Of a stretch of DNA of 64,000 nt, positions 43,827 to 54,100 are shown piece after piece; the stretch's first letter is position 1; each line of letters starts with the position of its first letter. The position numbers were made by a program, and so were the translations under genes. The notes below the pieces were generated by a model. It was not told where the DNA came from and made no database searches. It saw nothing but the letters and a program-made list of their open reading frames with translations. Origin of the DNA: a gamma proteobacterium NOR5-3 (GTDB lineage: Bacteria; Pseudomonadota; Gammaproteobacteria; Pseudomonadales; Halieaceae); the NCBI GenBank assembly GCA_000158155.1, contig DS999407.1, positions 253,919-317,918 of the forward strand. Direction: 5' to 3'.

Positions 43827-43886
43827 GAATTTGAGATTTGACCGCAAGAAGGAGCGTGCTAAGATACTGAAAATTAAGAAGAAAAT

Positions 43887-43963
43887 TGGTAGCTACGGGT
43901 GGACTTGAACCACCGACCCCAGCATTATGAATGCTGTGCTCTAACCAGCTGAGCTACGTAGCC
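43887..43963 (-). tRNA. tRNA-Met (anticodon CAU)
   Basis: Seventy-seven bases on the minus strand, GGCTACGTAGC at the 5' end to CGTAGCTACCA at the 3' end with encoded CCA. The seven-pair acceptor stem has one G-U pair at the end; the D arm, a five-pair anticodon stem CAGCA/TGCTG around TTCATAA, and a T arm GGTTCAAGTCC are all present. A paired acceptor end (G-U at 1-72) and similarity to elongator tRNA-Met argue against initiator. It is the likely insertion target of the adjacent island. Confidence 0.96.
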
Positions 43964-43991
43964 ACATAGGCCCCCTAGATCGGGAGGCGAG

Positions 43992-44020
43992 ATTCTCTAG
44001 ATTTTTTACGCACAAGTCAA
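43992..44020 (-). promoter_or_regulatory. Promoter of tRNA-Met
   Basis: On the minus strand TTGACT (44015-44020) and GAGAAT (43992-43997) are separated by 17 bases, about 30 bases upstream of the tRNA 5' end. A C/G-rich stretch follows, as in stable-RNA promoters. Confidence 0.6.
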
Positions 44021-44075
44021 CACAAGTGCACGCCGGCTTGCTGGTGTTTGGCCTGCGTAAGCATTGAACGGGTGG

Positions 44076-46178
44076 CTACAGCCCCGCCTCGCGCACAAAC
44101 AGAGCCGCCGCCTTTTGCCAAACCCGCGACACTAGAGAGCGTTTTTCGCCCCGTATTACTACACTGCCGCGTAGCTGCCTTGGACTTTGCCTCAGCGATT
44201 GGGGCGCGCGGTCAACGGCAAGCTGGACCCGATAAATACCTCGCTCGGGCACAACGCTCTCCCCCACTCGCCGCGCCAATAAGGCACCGCCATGAGTCGT
44301 CGCAAGCATCCTGTGACTTAAAGCATTTACCGCATCAAACTCGATACCTAGCACCGTTACCGCAAGCGGTGAGCTACCTGCGGTCTCTGGATAGAACACC
44401 CCGTTCTGCCCAGCGCTCAGACGCTCCAGCTCAGCCTCCGCTATGTAAGCTTCAACAATCCAGCGCGAGGGATCGATGAGATAGCCCAGAAGCTCCCCGC
44501 GTCGGATCCAGCTCCCCAGCGTTCTATCGATGTCCGCACGTAAAAAGCTGCCGTCCATATCCGCATCAAGGCGGAACGTTTCAAGCTGCGCATCGAGTCC
44601 ACTTAGCTCAGCAACGCTCCGATCGCGATCGGCCGCGAAAACACTGCGTTGCTCCGTTAGCGATGCATTGAGCCCAGCGACCTCGGCCCGCCAACGTGCC
44701 AGTGCCTCGCGAGTGCTTGCGCGCACTCGCTCAGACTCCAGCACCGGCACTGCAAGGCGCGAAACAAGCTGTCCGGCAACTACGGAATCCCCATCAGGCA
44801 ACAGCGCCTCGACTCGCGCATTGGCCGGCGAGCTTATGCGAACCATAGCCGCTGGCTTTAATAGGCCGCTACCGCCCACCTTGGCATCCCAGGGGAGGAA
44901 AACAAGCAGTAGTACAACCGCAACAAATCCGAACCAACGCTTACCCCCGCGGCGCGTCCACCCTTCTCTGGCGGCCTGGGGCCAACTCTGCATTCCCCTT
45001 AGAGCCGGCATAAGCAGAAACCAGTACAGCTCAAAGGACGCCAGAAGAGGCCCCAGCGGTTTGGGAAAAAGCTGATAAACCAACCACGCAATACCCGTGA
45101 AGACCAGGAAACGGTACATCCAGGTGAGCAATGCAAACGCGACCAGCGCACGAGTTTTCTGCAAAGAGAAGGATTCCGGCGAGCGCTCATCGCTAGCAAA
45201 CAGCAGTTTGCGCAAAGACCAATTCGCCAGGGCAAAGCTACGGCTATGTAAATTGGGAATCTCCAGGGTATCCATGAGCAGGAAGTAGCCATCAAAGCGC
45301 AGAAAGGGCGACACGTTAACCAGTAGCGTCGATATCCAGGTAGTTGTTCCGATGAGAAATAGTGCATTGCGCACTGCGCCATCGGGGATCAGAAACCATG
45401 CCAGGGTTGCCCAAATGGCAAGGCCCAGCTCCACGAGAATACCCGCCGCACCCACCAATAGACGCTGCCGACGGATCGGCAGACGCCAGACATCATTGAC
45501 ATCGGTATAGGCCAAGGGAAACAAAACTAAAAACGCCACACCCATGGTGGGCACGCGACAAGCAAAACGCTTTGCGGTAAAAGCGTGACCCAACTCGTGC
45601 AGGAACTTCACAAACACCAGGGTCACAGCAAAGAGCACTACTGCCTGCGGGGTGAACACATCGACAAGCGTTGACCTAAAGCTCGTCCACTCCCGACCGA
45701 GGAGTATGACCGATGCGATCAGCGCTGCCAGCGTCGCCAGAAAAAACCACCGCGTATAAAAAACAGCTACCCGATCTACGTTGCGCTCAAGCCATGCATC
45801 CGGACGCCACAGCGGCAATCGAAAAAACAAGTAACGATGCATCAGCCAGTGCCACCATCGCTGCTGCGCTGCTTCGGCTACACCGCACATGCGCTCGGTA
45901 GACTCTTTTCCCTGCGGTAATAGCAGCTGATTCTGCTGTAAAAATCCGACAACGGCCTCCACATCTTCGACTTCGGCCTCGATGGTAGTCGCGTGGGACA
46001 CATCGTCGGCAATACGCACGGGATCACCAACAGCCCAGCGCCTCAAGATTTCAAATGACAACCAATCAATACGGAAAAAAAGATTGCGGACCGGATCGTA
46101 CAGCGACCACGCGGGAGAGCCATCGGCCGATGGTGCCGCGCTGTAAAGACTTAATTCTTCGCGCAGCGCCGGCAGCAT
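44076..46178 (-). CDS. PqqD-like / M50 metalloprotease / HlyD-like fusion
   Basis: 700 residues. Residues ~1-90 look like a PqqD-type peptide-binding wing (LREELSLYSA, DPVRNLFFRIDWLSFEILRRW). Multiple membrane helices follow, holding FLHELGHAF (HExxH, ~194) and NVSPFLRFDGYF (third zinc ligand, ~293), typical of site-2 proteases. The last ~230 residues are a periplasmic HlyD-like part with SPANARVEALLPDGDSVVAGQ, a coiled-coil hairpin and a beta barrel. The ATG at 46178 overlaps the stop of the GAF-HlyD gene by one base (TGATG); an in-frame start at 46235 is less likely. Probable role: export or processing of the giant protein upstream. Confidence 0.8.
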   Translation of the reverse strand: MLPALREELSLYSAAPSADGSPAWSLYDPVRNLFFRIDWLSFEILRRWAVGDPVRIADDVSHATTIEAEVEDVEAVVGFLQQNQLLLPQGKESTERMCGVAEAAQQRWWHWLMHRYLFFRLPLWRPDAWLERNVDRVAVFYTRWFFLATLAALIASVILLGREWTSFRSTLVDVFTPQAVVLFAVTLVFVKFLHELGHAFTAKRFACRVPTMGVAFLVLFPLAYTDVNDVWRLPIRRQRLLVGAAGILVELGLAIWATLAWFLIPDGAVRNALFLIGTTTWISTLLVNVSPFLRFDGYFLLMDTLEIPNLHSRSFALANWSLRKLLFASDERSPESFSLQKTRALVAFALLTWMYRFLVFTGIAWLVYQLFPKPLGPLLASFELYWFLLMPALRGMQSWPQAAREGWTRRGGKRWFGFVAVVLLLVFLPWDAKVGGSGLLKPAAMVRISSPANARVEALLPDGDSVVAGQLVSRLAVPVLESERVRASTREALARWRAEVAGLNASLTEQRSVFAADRDRSVAELSGLDAQLETFRLDADMDGSFLRADIDRTLGSWIRRGELLGYLIDPSRWIVEAYIAEAELERLSAGQNGVFYPETAGSSPLAVTVLGIEFDAVNALSHRMLATTHGGALLARRVGESVVPERGIYRVQLAVDRAPQSLRQSPRQLRGSVVIRGEKRSLVSRVWQKAAALFVREAGL

Positions 46179-47548
46179 CAGAAACCCAATAATCCCCGTA
46201 AGGACGCCAGTGGCTTGCGTAACAGGTAATACCATAGCGCAACACGCTTACCGCTTAACTTGGCCGTTCCCTTCAGCCCGATACGCAAGTCTGGGCGTTG
46301 CTGGGTTTCAAGGGTGGCTCGAGCCCGGTAAGCAAAACTGCTGTCGGGCCGCTCGGTAGCGCTATACGCCAGATAACGTAATCGCGCTGGGATAGCATTC
46401 AATGGATCAGCGTTAAGGTAAAGTTTGACCGGATCATCATCCCGCAATTCGATCAGGTCATCGGGGGCCACCCAGGCTTCCAGCTCGGCGTCCTGCTCGT
46501 TTGCGATCAACAGTACGCGCTCGCCGGTTACCACCGGACGCCCAACCCAGGCGGTGGGATCATCAAGGATCACGACTCCATCACTGCCGGCAAGGACCAT
46601 CCCGCGCTCGGCCAGCGCCTGCAGATAATCAACTTCGGCCTGCTGTTCTTTCATGCGCCCGGATATCACCGCAAGGGCAGAGCGGCTTTCACCATCGACC
46701 ACCGCCTGTTGACCGCGCTGACGGTACTCCGCACGCAGCGTATCCAGCGTGCGTTCGGCGACCTGCAACTGCGACGAAATAGCAGCCCGATCAAACTCGA
46801 ATAGCGGCTCTCCTGCATCTACCCGTTGATTGGGCTCTACCAAGACCCGCTCAACAACGCCGTCAAGCGGAGAACGCACAACCTCAGGATTGACCGGCAC
46901 GAGCTCTGCTGGGGCCAACACCGAAAGACGTACCGGCAGAAACGCCAGACAAGCAATCGCCAGCACCAGCCATGTCATGGGCTGACGCCAGACGCGCCGC
47001 CACAGCGGGGCGTTGACGTCTTGCCCAGAGCTACTGCCTGACCCCAGCCAAAACATGCGCCGTGCGGATCTTCTGGCGTTAAAGGCCAACCCCAGGTACT
47101 TCGCGACCATCCCCAAGCTGGTGAACTCTGCCGGGGTCCAGGGCTCATCGCGAACTAAAAGCAAGCATCCGGCGGCGCCTGGCTCAGTGAGAGACAATAA
47201 TACTGCCTGTGTCGGCAGCCATTCGCTCCAGGATTTTGCAAGACGCTCCGGTAACTCGCCCGGTCGCACAAGCCGCACTTGCTCCTCGTCAGAAGAGGAA
47301 TGCAGATAAGCAAACAGCGAACGCAAATACAGGCTGTAAGGCGCGTTATCCTCGATGCTGACCACACCCGACAACGCCTGCAAGCCACCTTGATCAAACC
47401 ACAGTGCTGCCTGGCGATAAGGCACAATAGCGTGCAGTTCGTTAACGGCAATAAAGCCAAGCTCCCGGCCATTGGCAGCCTCGGCCATACGACCGAGGTA
47501 CTGCAATAGCGCAGCTTGCTCCTTTTCCGGCGGCATTCCCGGCTCCAT
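46178..47548 (-). CDS. GAF-HlyD membrane adaptor protein
   Basis: 456 residues. An N-terminal cytoplasmic GAF-like domain (residues ~1-165) leads to a membrane helix (MTWLVLAIACLAFLPVRLSV, ~190-209). The periplasmic part is HlyD/RND-adaptor-like: VVRSPLDGVVERVLVEPNQR (half-lipoyl, ~226), an alpha hairpin, GSDGVVILDDP and WVAPDDLIELRDDDPV. No ABC ATPase or TolC gene is nearby. It lies 16 bases after the giant-protein gene and is coupled to the M50 gene, so all three likely form one operon. Confidence 0.78.
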   Translation of the reverse strand: MEPGMPPEKEQAALLQYLGRMAEAANGRELGFIAVNELHAIVPYRQAALWFDQGGLQALSGVVSIEDNAPYSLYLRSLFAYLHSSSDEEQVRLVRPGELPERLAKSWSEWLPTQAVLLSLTEPGAAGCLLLVRDEPWTPAEFTSLGMVAKYLGLAFNARRSARRMFWLGSGSSSGQDVNAPLWRRVWRQPMTWLVLAIACLAFLPVRLSVLAPAELVPVNPEVVRSPLDGVVERVLVEPNQRVDAGEPLFEFDRAAISSQLQVAERTLDTLRAEYRQRGQQAVVDGESRSALAVISGRMKEQQAEVDYLQALAERGMVLAGSDGVVILDDPTAWVGRPVVTGERVLLIANEQDAELEAWVAPDDLIELRDDDPVKLYLNADPLNAIPARLRYLAYSATERPDSSFAYRARATLETQQRPDLRIGLKGTAKLSGKRVALWYYLLRKPLASLRGLLGF

Positions 47549-47564
47549 TTGCGCAGCCTACCTG

Positions 47565-50500
47565 TTACAGGTTCTGTGCATTGCCGCCAGAGGGACTAAC
47601 CGGCGGTGGCTGAAAACCAACGACACCGGCCTTGGCAATTTGAGCACTCACACCGGAGGGCCCTGTCATCGCCGTCGAATCGTCCTCAACGCCTAATTGT
47701 AAACGGAAAATCGTTGAGACCTGACGGCCCAGACTATCCCGCGCAATTACCTTGATCATTAAATCACCGGTAAAACCAGTGGGAATTAATCCCACAAAAC
47801 GTTGCTCAAGATCGCTCCAGCTCAGCCATTGCGGCAGCGGAGAGCCATCCGCGAGATTCGCGATAACCGTAATGCGTGCCTGAGGGTCCGTGTGTCTAAA
47901 GGCATCCAGCGGCAGTACAAAGCTGAACATCCCAGCGGTTGTACTGAACGTTTGATCAGGTATGCCGCGATCGATGACAAAATCATGCTGCGACCAGGTC
48001 CATACCTTGTCCCTGGACTCACCAAAGTCACGTGATTCACTAAAGTGCAGCCACGGCGTACCCAGACCCGAAGGCTGATCCATCAATGGTATATCAAAAG
48101 AGGTATCTCTCCATGGCTGCTGTCCCGCTAAGGGCCTGCCAAGAGCATCACCTGAAATCTGCCGATTCACCAATGGGTTGAATTCAGCGGGGTTCCAGGG
48201 GAGCCCCTCATCGCTTGGTTGGGGCCCTGGTTCGGGCTCAGGCTCGGGTGCAGGTTCGGGCTCGGGCTCGGGCTCGGGCTCAGGTGCAGGCTCGGGCTCG
48301 GGTGCAGGCTCGGGCTCGGGCTCAGGTGCAGGCTCGGGCTCGGGCTCAGGTGCAGGTTCGGGCTCAGGTGCAGGTTCGGGTTCAGGTGCGGGCGGCACCG
48401 GGATAATAATAGGCGCTTCATCCAGTCCAGCAATCGTAATCGTTGCGGTATTCGGTACCTGAGTGCCTGGTTCAGCTATAGAAGACACGTTGTAGCTGAC
48501 GGTAATAACAACCGACTCGCCCGCCGCCAAAGCGTCAAACTGTCGCGGGTCAACGGTGACCGTCGCTCCACTTAGGCTCACCGCACCGGCCGGCAGGGTA
48601 AGAGGATTACTACTGCCATCCACCGCAGTCGCAGCATAATCGCTGACCTGCAGTATGGTGCCCGCGTCCGGATTGATGGCATTCGCTGCCGTCAGCAGGT
48701 CAATGTTGTAGCTTGCATCGTCTTCTGTCTTCGCATCGACGATCGGCTGTAGCGTAATAACATCGGCAGCTCCGGTGATAGTAACGCTGACATCCTGCGA
48801 GGCTGTACCACCGTTCTGATCATCGACGCTGATCGTAAACACCGCCGCAACCGTCTCACCCGCTGCCAGGAAGTCCAGGGCCGCCTCGGTGATCGTGTAG
48901 TCCCAGGTCACCTCGCCATCATTGGTATTGCCAGCCTCGTTGGTGATACTGAACGCACTGGCGACAGCCGCCTGCTGCGTTGCGCTAAGAGTGAAGGGCG
49001 AAGCGTCCGCACGCAGCGCAGTAGCCGTTGTCAGCGTCGCCGTGGCCAACGGACGATTGCTGAGATCTAGGTCGACAAAAGTGATCGACCCAGTATCGCT
49101 GAGGGTCGTGCCCTCGATGATCTGGGCATCGACATCAATCGCCGTAATAACCGGAGCGTCGGTGGTACCACTAATGACGATGCTCACATCCTGATCGCTT
49201 GAGCCCCCCTCACCGTCACTAACGGTGACCGTATAAGTCAGCGTTAAGGTCTCACCCAATGCCAGGAAGTCGAGGGCAGCTGCCGCTGGGTTGTAGCTCC
49301 AAGCTACTGCGGTAACCGCCGCACCGTTACTGGTCTGACTCGCATTGGACAGGACAAAAGCGCCCGGGGCGGTCAGCTCTGCAGGGAATCCGGTAGTCAC
49401 CGTAGCGCCGTTCAACTGAACAACGGGCAAGCTGACCGTCGCCGCAAGACTATCGCCTATATCAAGATCTGCCAGAGCAAAGCTGCCTGTCAACGAGATG
49501 CTTTGAGCACTGGCATCCGCCGACTCCGAAACAGCAACAGGATCCGTTGTGTCATTCAGTACCGGCGCTTCGTTGGCGCCCGTTATGGCCACCGTAAAGG
49601 CCTGAGGTAAAGAGTTTTCTACACCATCGGAAGCCAGCAGCGCGAAGCTGTCCAATTCCATTGCTGCATCGGGCACCGCGTCAACTGCAGTGGCGCTCGC
49701 CACATAGCGATACTGTCCACTAACGGTATTGAGGAACAGGGTTCCAAAACCGCCTGCCAGACTTTGATCGTAGCTAATGCCATCCAGGGTCGTGCTGCCT
49801 GTTACCGGGCTGCCGGCTAGCGCGTAGCTAACAGAGGCGTTGGCATCAGCATCATTACCCACGAGCGTGCCGCTCAGGCCACTGCTTGCACCCAGCGCTG
49901 GCGAGTTCGTGCTATCAGCAACCGAACCTGGTGTGACAACGCTCAGAACTGGCACATCATTCATGCCGGAGAAGGTAATCGTCGCCGTGTTAGCAGTTTT
50001 CAATACGCCGTCAAATACGTTATAGCTCACAGTAACGACAACTGTGTCCCCAGCATCCAGGTCGTCAAACTGCCGTGGATCTACAGTGAGTGTGCTGCCC
50101 GCAAGGTTTAAGGCAGCAGCGGGTACACTGACGGATACGCCAGATCCATCCACCGCGCTTGCACTGTAATCAGTGACTTGTAGCACCGTCCCAACATCGG
50201 GATCAGCCGCATTCGCCGCCGTAAGGAGGTCGATTGTGTAACTCGGTTCGTCCTCGGTCCTGGTATCGATGATAGGGTCAGCAGTAGGGGGTTCCGTAGA
50301 CCCGGTAAGATTGATGGTGACCGTTTGCGTAGCCGTACCGCCGTTCTGGTCGTCCACGGTGATCGTAAATACCGCCTCGACCGTCTCACCCTCCGCCAGG
50401 AAGTCCAGAGCCGCCTCGGTGATCGTGTAGTCCCAGGTCACCGTGCCATCATTGGTATTGCCAGCTTCGTTCGCAATGCTGAACGCATTGGCAATGGCCG

Positions 50501-51185
50501 TCTCCTGCGCCGTGCTCAATACCAGCGCGGTCGTGCCGTCCGCACGCAATGCCGTGATCGCCGGACCTGCAGGCGCCGCCGGATTCAGCTCAACTCCTGC
50601 AAGCGGACGATCCGTCAGGTCAAGGTCCGTAAAGGTGATGGAACCGCTGTCCGTCAACGCTGCGCCTTCGGTTATCGCGCCGGTCACATCAACCGCCGTA
50701 ATCACCGGCGCATCCGTCGTACCGGTGATCGCTATCTCCAGGTTCTGGGTCTGGCTGCCGCCCTGCCCATCACTGATCGTGACCTGATAGCTCACCGTCA
50801 GGCTCTCGCCAACCGCCAGGAAGTCCAAATCAACCGCCGAGGGGTCATAGGTCCAGCCAATCAGCTGCGGCGCCCCGGATGAAGCGATCGTCGTCGGCGT
50901 AAACGTCAAAATACCCGCCGCCGCCAGATTCGATACATCCTCACTCGCCGGAATCGCCCCCTCGCTGTACGTCACCGTCGGTGTCGCACTCACCAGGGTC
51001 GGCGTCAGCGTATTGCCAATATCCAGATCAAAAGGCTGCAACTGCCCGGACACACTCAGGTCCTGAGCCGAGGCATCACCCAACTCCGCAACACTTGCCG
51101 GGCCAATCGCCAGCGTAGGCACATCGTTCGTACCCGTAATCTGCACGCAAAGGTCTGCGTCGCAGTACCCGCCGTGTCTGATCAT
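47565..51185 (-). CDS. C-terminal part of giant cadherin/VCBS-type surface protein
   Basis: About 1,200 codons continuing the larger reading frame that lies upstream, after a shift of frame at 51145-51178. It holds VCBS-type repeats ([21 protein letters not shown], closing [14 protein letters not shown] and [10 protein letters not shown]). An extended Glu-Pro-Ala tract (48231-48391) separates the repeats from a C-terminal cadherin-like putative-Ig domain ([45 protein letters not shown]). The end is GGNAQNL. There is no own start with a ribosome site: ITGTNDVPT just after the nominal ATG is mid-repeat. Best read as one gene with the upstream part. Confidence 0.8.
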   Translation of the reverse strand: MIRHGGYCDADLCVQITGTNDVPTLAIGPASVAELGDASAQDLSVSGQLQPFDLDIGNTLTPTLVSATPTVTYSEGAIPASEDVSNLAAAGILTFTPTTIASSGAPQLIGWTYDPSAVDLDFLAVGESLTVSYQVTISDGQGGSQTQNLEIAITGTTDAPVITAVDVTGAITEGAALTDSGSITFTDLDLTDRPLAGVELNPAAPAGPAITALRADGTTALVLSTAQETAIANAFSIANEAGNTNDGTVTWDYTITEAALDFLAEGETVEAVFTITVDDQNGGTATQTVTINLTGSTEPPTADPIIDTRTEDEPSYTIDLLTAANAADPDVGTVLQVTDYSASAVDGSGVSVSVPAAALNLAGSTLTVDPRQFDDLDAGDTVVVTVSYNVFDGVLKTANTATITFSGMNDVPVLSVVTPGSVADSTNSPALGASSGLSGTLVGNDADANASVSYALAGSPVTGSTTLDGISYDQSLAGGFGTLFLNTVSGQYRYVASATAVDAVPDAAMELDSFALLASDGVENSLPQAFTVAITGANEAPVLNDTTDPVAVSESADASAQSISLTGSFALADLDIGDSLAATVSLPVVQLNGATVTTGFPAELTAPGAFVLSNASQTSNGAAVTAVAWSYNPAAAALDFLALGETLTLTYTVTVSDGEGGSSDQDVSIVISGTTDAPVITAIDVDAQIIEGTTLSDTGSITFVDLDLSNRPLATATLTTATALRADASPFTLSATQQAAVASAFSITNEAGNTNDGEVTWDYTITEAALDFLAAGETVAAVFTISVDDQNGGTASQDVSVTITGAADVITLQPIVDAKTEDDASYNIDLLTAANAINPDAGTILQVSDYAATAVDGSSNPLTLPAGAVSLSGATVTVDPRQFDALAAGESVVITVSYNVSSIAEPGTQVPNTATITIAGLDEAPIIIPVPPAPEPEPAPEPEPAPEPEPEPAPEPEPEPAPEPEPAPEPEPEPEPEPAPEPEPEPGPQPSDEGLPWNPAEFNPLVNRQISGDALGRPLAGQQPWRDTSFDIPLMDQPSGLGTPWLHFSESRDFGESRDKVWTWSQHDFVIDRGIPDQTFSTTAGMFSFVLPLDAFRHTDPQARITVIANLADGSPLPQWLSWSDLEQRFVGLIPTGFTGDLMIKVIARDSLGRQVSTIFRLQLGVEDDSTAMTGPSGVSAQIAKAGVVGFQPPPVSPSGGNAQNL
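48231..48391 (-). repeat. Glu-Pro-Ala codon repeat in the giant protein
   Basis: About 160 bases of tandem GAGCCCGAGCCC/GCACCTGAGCCC-type hexamers encode [10 protein letters not shown] linker sequence between repeat domains and the C-terminal domain. Slipped-strand length variation would be expected. The opposite strand shows an artefactual Gly-Ser ORF. Confidence 0.85.
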
Positions 51186-54100
51186 CGACCTCCACGGTGT
51201 AGGTCACCGTGACCACTTCACCGGTCTGCAAATAATTAAACACCGTCGAGGCCGCCGAGAAGGCTGCCGTGAGCGTGCCCGTGCCGTCGCCGGCGTTCTT
51301 GGTCACCGAGCCCAGTGTCACCAGGCCCTCCAACACAGCATCACGCGCCGCTCCGGCCGCCGGCAGTCCGTCAACATCGCCAGCAACCGCTACCGCCGTA
51401 ATGGCGGCGCTGTGCCCGACATCCGCAAGGTCCACATCCGTAAACGGAATCGCTATATCCGCCGTAAGCGGCGCCGTATCCGTCTGCTCATTCAGATTCG
51501 TCTGCGCAATCACCGCAATCACCGGCGCGTCATTCGTGCCCGTGATCGTCACATCAACCTGGCGCGTCAACACGCTACCCTGTTGGTCATCCAAGGTGAT
51601 CGTAAAGCTCTCAACCCGCTCCTCACCCTCTTGCAGATACTCCACAGCAGAGGCCGCCACCGTGTAGGTCCAGGTCAGCTGACCTCCAGCACCGGTGCCC
51701 GTAGTGTCTGTATCCAATACCGCCGTCAGCGCACCCAGGGGATCTGCCGTCACCGCCGTACCCGTCGCCGAGACCACATGCACATCGGCCAAATCAACAT
51801 CGGTAAAGGTCAGAACTCCACTGTCCGTCAGGTTACCCGTCGGCGTGACCAGCTCCGTAATCGCCCCCGCCAGGTCCTCAACAATAATCAACGGCGCATC
51901 GTTCGTGCCGGTTACCGTGATCACGAAGTCTTCCGAGTCCGTACCACCGTCACCATCATCAACCTCAACTGTATAGTTCAAGGTGACCACTTCAGCCTGC
52001 TGCAGATAGTCAAAGACCGTCGAAGCCGCCGAGAAGTTAAGCGCCACCGAGCCGCTCGCACTATCCGACGCCTTGACAGGCACCGGCGTAATCAGCGCTG
52101 CCAGCGCTGTCTGTCGGGCGCCCAGATCCACAGGCAGACCACTGACAACTCCCGCCGCCGTCGCCGCCGTAATCGTCGCCGTGTGACCCACATCCGTAAG
52201 ATCCACATCGCCAAAGTTCGCCGTCAACGTTGTCGCCAACGCCGATGCGTCGCTCTGCTCCGTCAGGTCTGCCTGGGTAATCGCTGCAACAATCGGCGCA
52301 TCATTCGTACCGGTGATCGTGATCGTCACCGTCTTATCGACAAAACCCACTTCATCATTGCCACTGGCACTCGCAAGACCGCTATCGTCCGTCGCGCGTA
52401 CCGTATAGCTCAGAATCAGCGTCTCGTCCGTCGCTAAAAAGTCAAAAACCTCCGGTGTCGACGCAAACGCCCAGTTAATCGTGCCCGTCGTCGAGGCACC
52501 ATCAATGATCGTGCCCGAATCCACACTCAGCATCGCCACCAACGCTGCATTACTGCTCGCACTCAGGCCCGTTGGCAGCGTACCGCCAAAACTCCCGCTC
52601 ACCGCAAGTCCATTCACCGATACGGATACCGTGTCCGTCGTGTCCAGATCCTCAACACTCAGGGTCCCCGACGTCGACAACGCAATATCCGACTCCGTCA
52701 ACAACTCCGCGTCGCTATCACCTGCTTCAACCGCAATCACCGGCGTGTCGTTCGTGCCCGTGATCGTAATCGTAATCGTCTCGCTGTCACTCAAGAACGA
52801 ATCACTAGCGGTCACCGTGTAGGTAAGCACAAGGGTCTGACCCACATCCAGGTAGTCAAAAGTGATCGCGCCCGAATCAAAGGTCCAGGTGACGTCCTGT
52901 ATAGACGTTGCGTTATCGAGAATCGGTGACGGACTCAACGACAACATATTTAACAAAGCTGTGTCATCCGGCGCGGCAGGATCCGCGCGGTCAGAGCTTC
53001 CGCTCACAAGCAGAGTCGGTGTTGCGGTGACCACATCGGTGGTATTCACGTCCTCGACGGTGAACTGCCCTGTAGCCGTGAGGGCCAGATCCGTCTCCTC
53101 AAGATCCGCTACGTCAGGCCCTCCGGTAATAATTGGCGCGTCATCCTGATCCGTAATTCTTACGTTGCCCGAAATAGCCGTGCTAAACAGGGTACCGGGA
53201 CCACCGGCCGTATCGGCTTCCGCATCCTCGTTGTTGCCATCGGCAACACGCACCTCAAAGTTGCGTCCGTTAACGTCCTCGGCCGCCAAACTGGGATTAT
53301 CAGAGGTATTCTCAAAGCGTAGAGCTGCCAGAACTGACTCTACCTGCGTGATCGACACGTCTGCCAGCAGATTAATTTGCAGCGCTTCACCGGCGCCGGA
53401 TTGACCCGGATCCACCGTGCCTACAGCATCCCAACTGCTACCGTTGTACACCTCGATAGTGCCACTATTATCGCGCGCATCACCCGCCGCTGGGCTCGCG
53501 ACATCCGCAGCAAGACCAAAAACGTCACCGGCATCGTAATCTACGCCCGTTGCCCACCCCGCCTGTACAACACCTGCACCGAAGTTCGTAGCAAGCAGCC
53601 CAGCGGTTGTTGTTAAGTCGATATCGCTAAGGCTGACACCGGCGTTTAACAACAGTGCTGACTCCGTTCCAATACCCTGCACATCACTTTCGGTAAGCGC
53701 GATGGGGTTTGCAGTGGCTGCAAGCACCGGTGAATCGTTTTGGGCCGCTATCGACAGATCGATAGAGACCGGGGCAGCCGTTACGACGGACGTTGCATCA
53801 TCGGTGCTTGTGTCGAAAAAACGAACATCACCGGTCGTTGAGAACACCGTGGGAATTACTACAAAAGGATTAACCTCTACGTCAGGGTTCGGCCCGCGAT
53901 CCTCAACGCCAAACACCGTTAGACTCGGTAAATTCACCGCCGCGAAGGTATTCACGTTACCGTCGGTTGGGACAAATCTGATCTGCGCACCCACAGCTAA
54001 CAGCAGCGCATTACTTTCACTCAGGCCTGCTCCCTGCAGGGACTCAAGGGTCACCCAGGAATCATCCCCACCATCAAGATCAACCTCCCAGGCGCCCAGT

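Noticed and set aside
43505-43841. Plus-strand reading frames of ~106-109 codons
   Set aside because: They exist only because the 57-bp unit is a multiple of three; the 19-residue period simply mirrors the DNA repeat and no ribosome site is present.
43975-44007. Terminator at CTAGA...TCTAG followed by T-run
   Set aside because: The T-run is on the plus strand where no gene ends; the same bases are explained as the tRNA-Met promoter on the minus strand.
48178-48462. Plus-strand Gly-Ser-Ala-rich ORFs
   Set aside because: Antisense of the Glu-Pro-Ala linker codons of the giant protein; pure low complexity.
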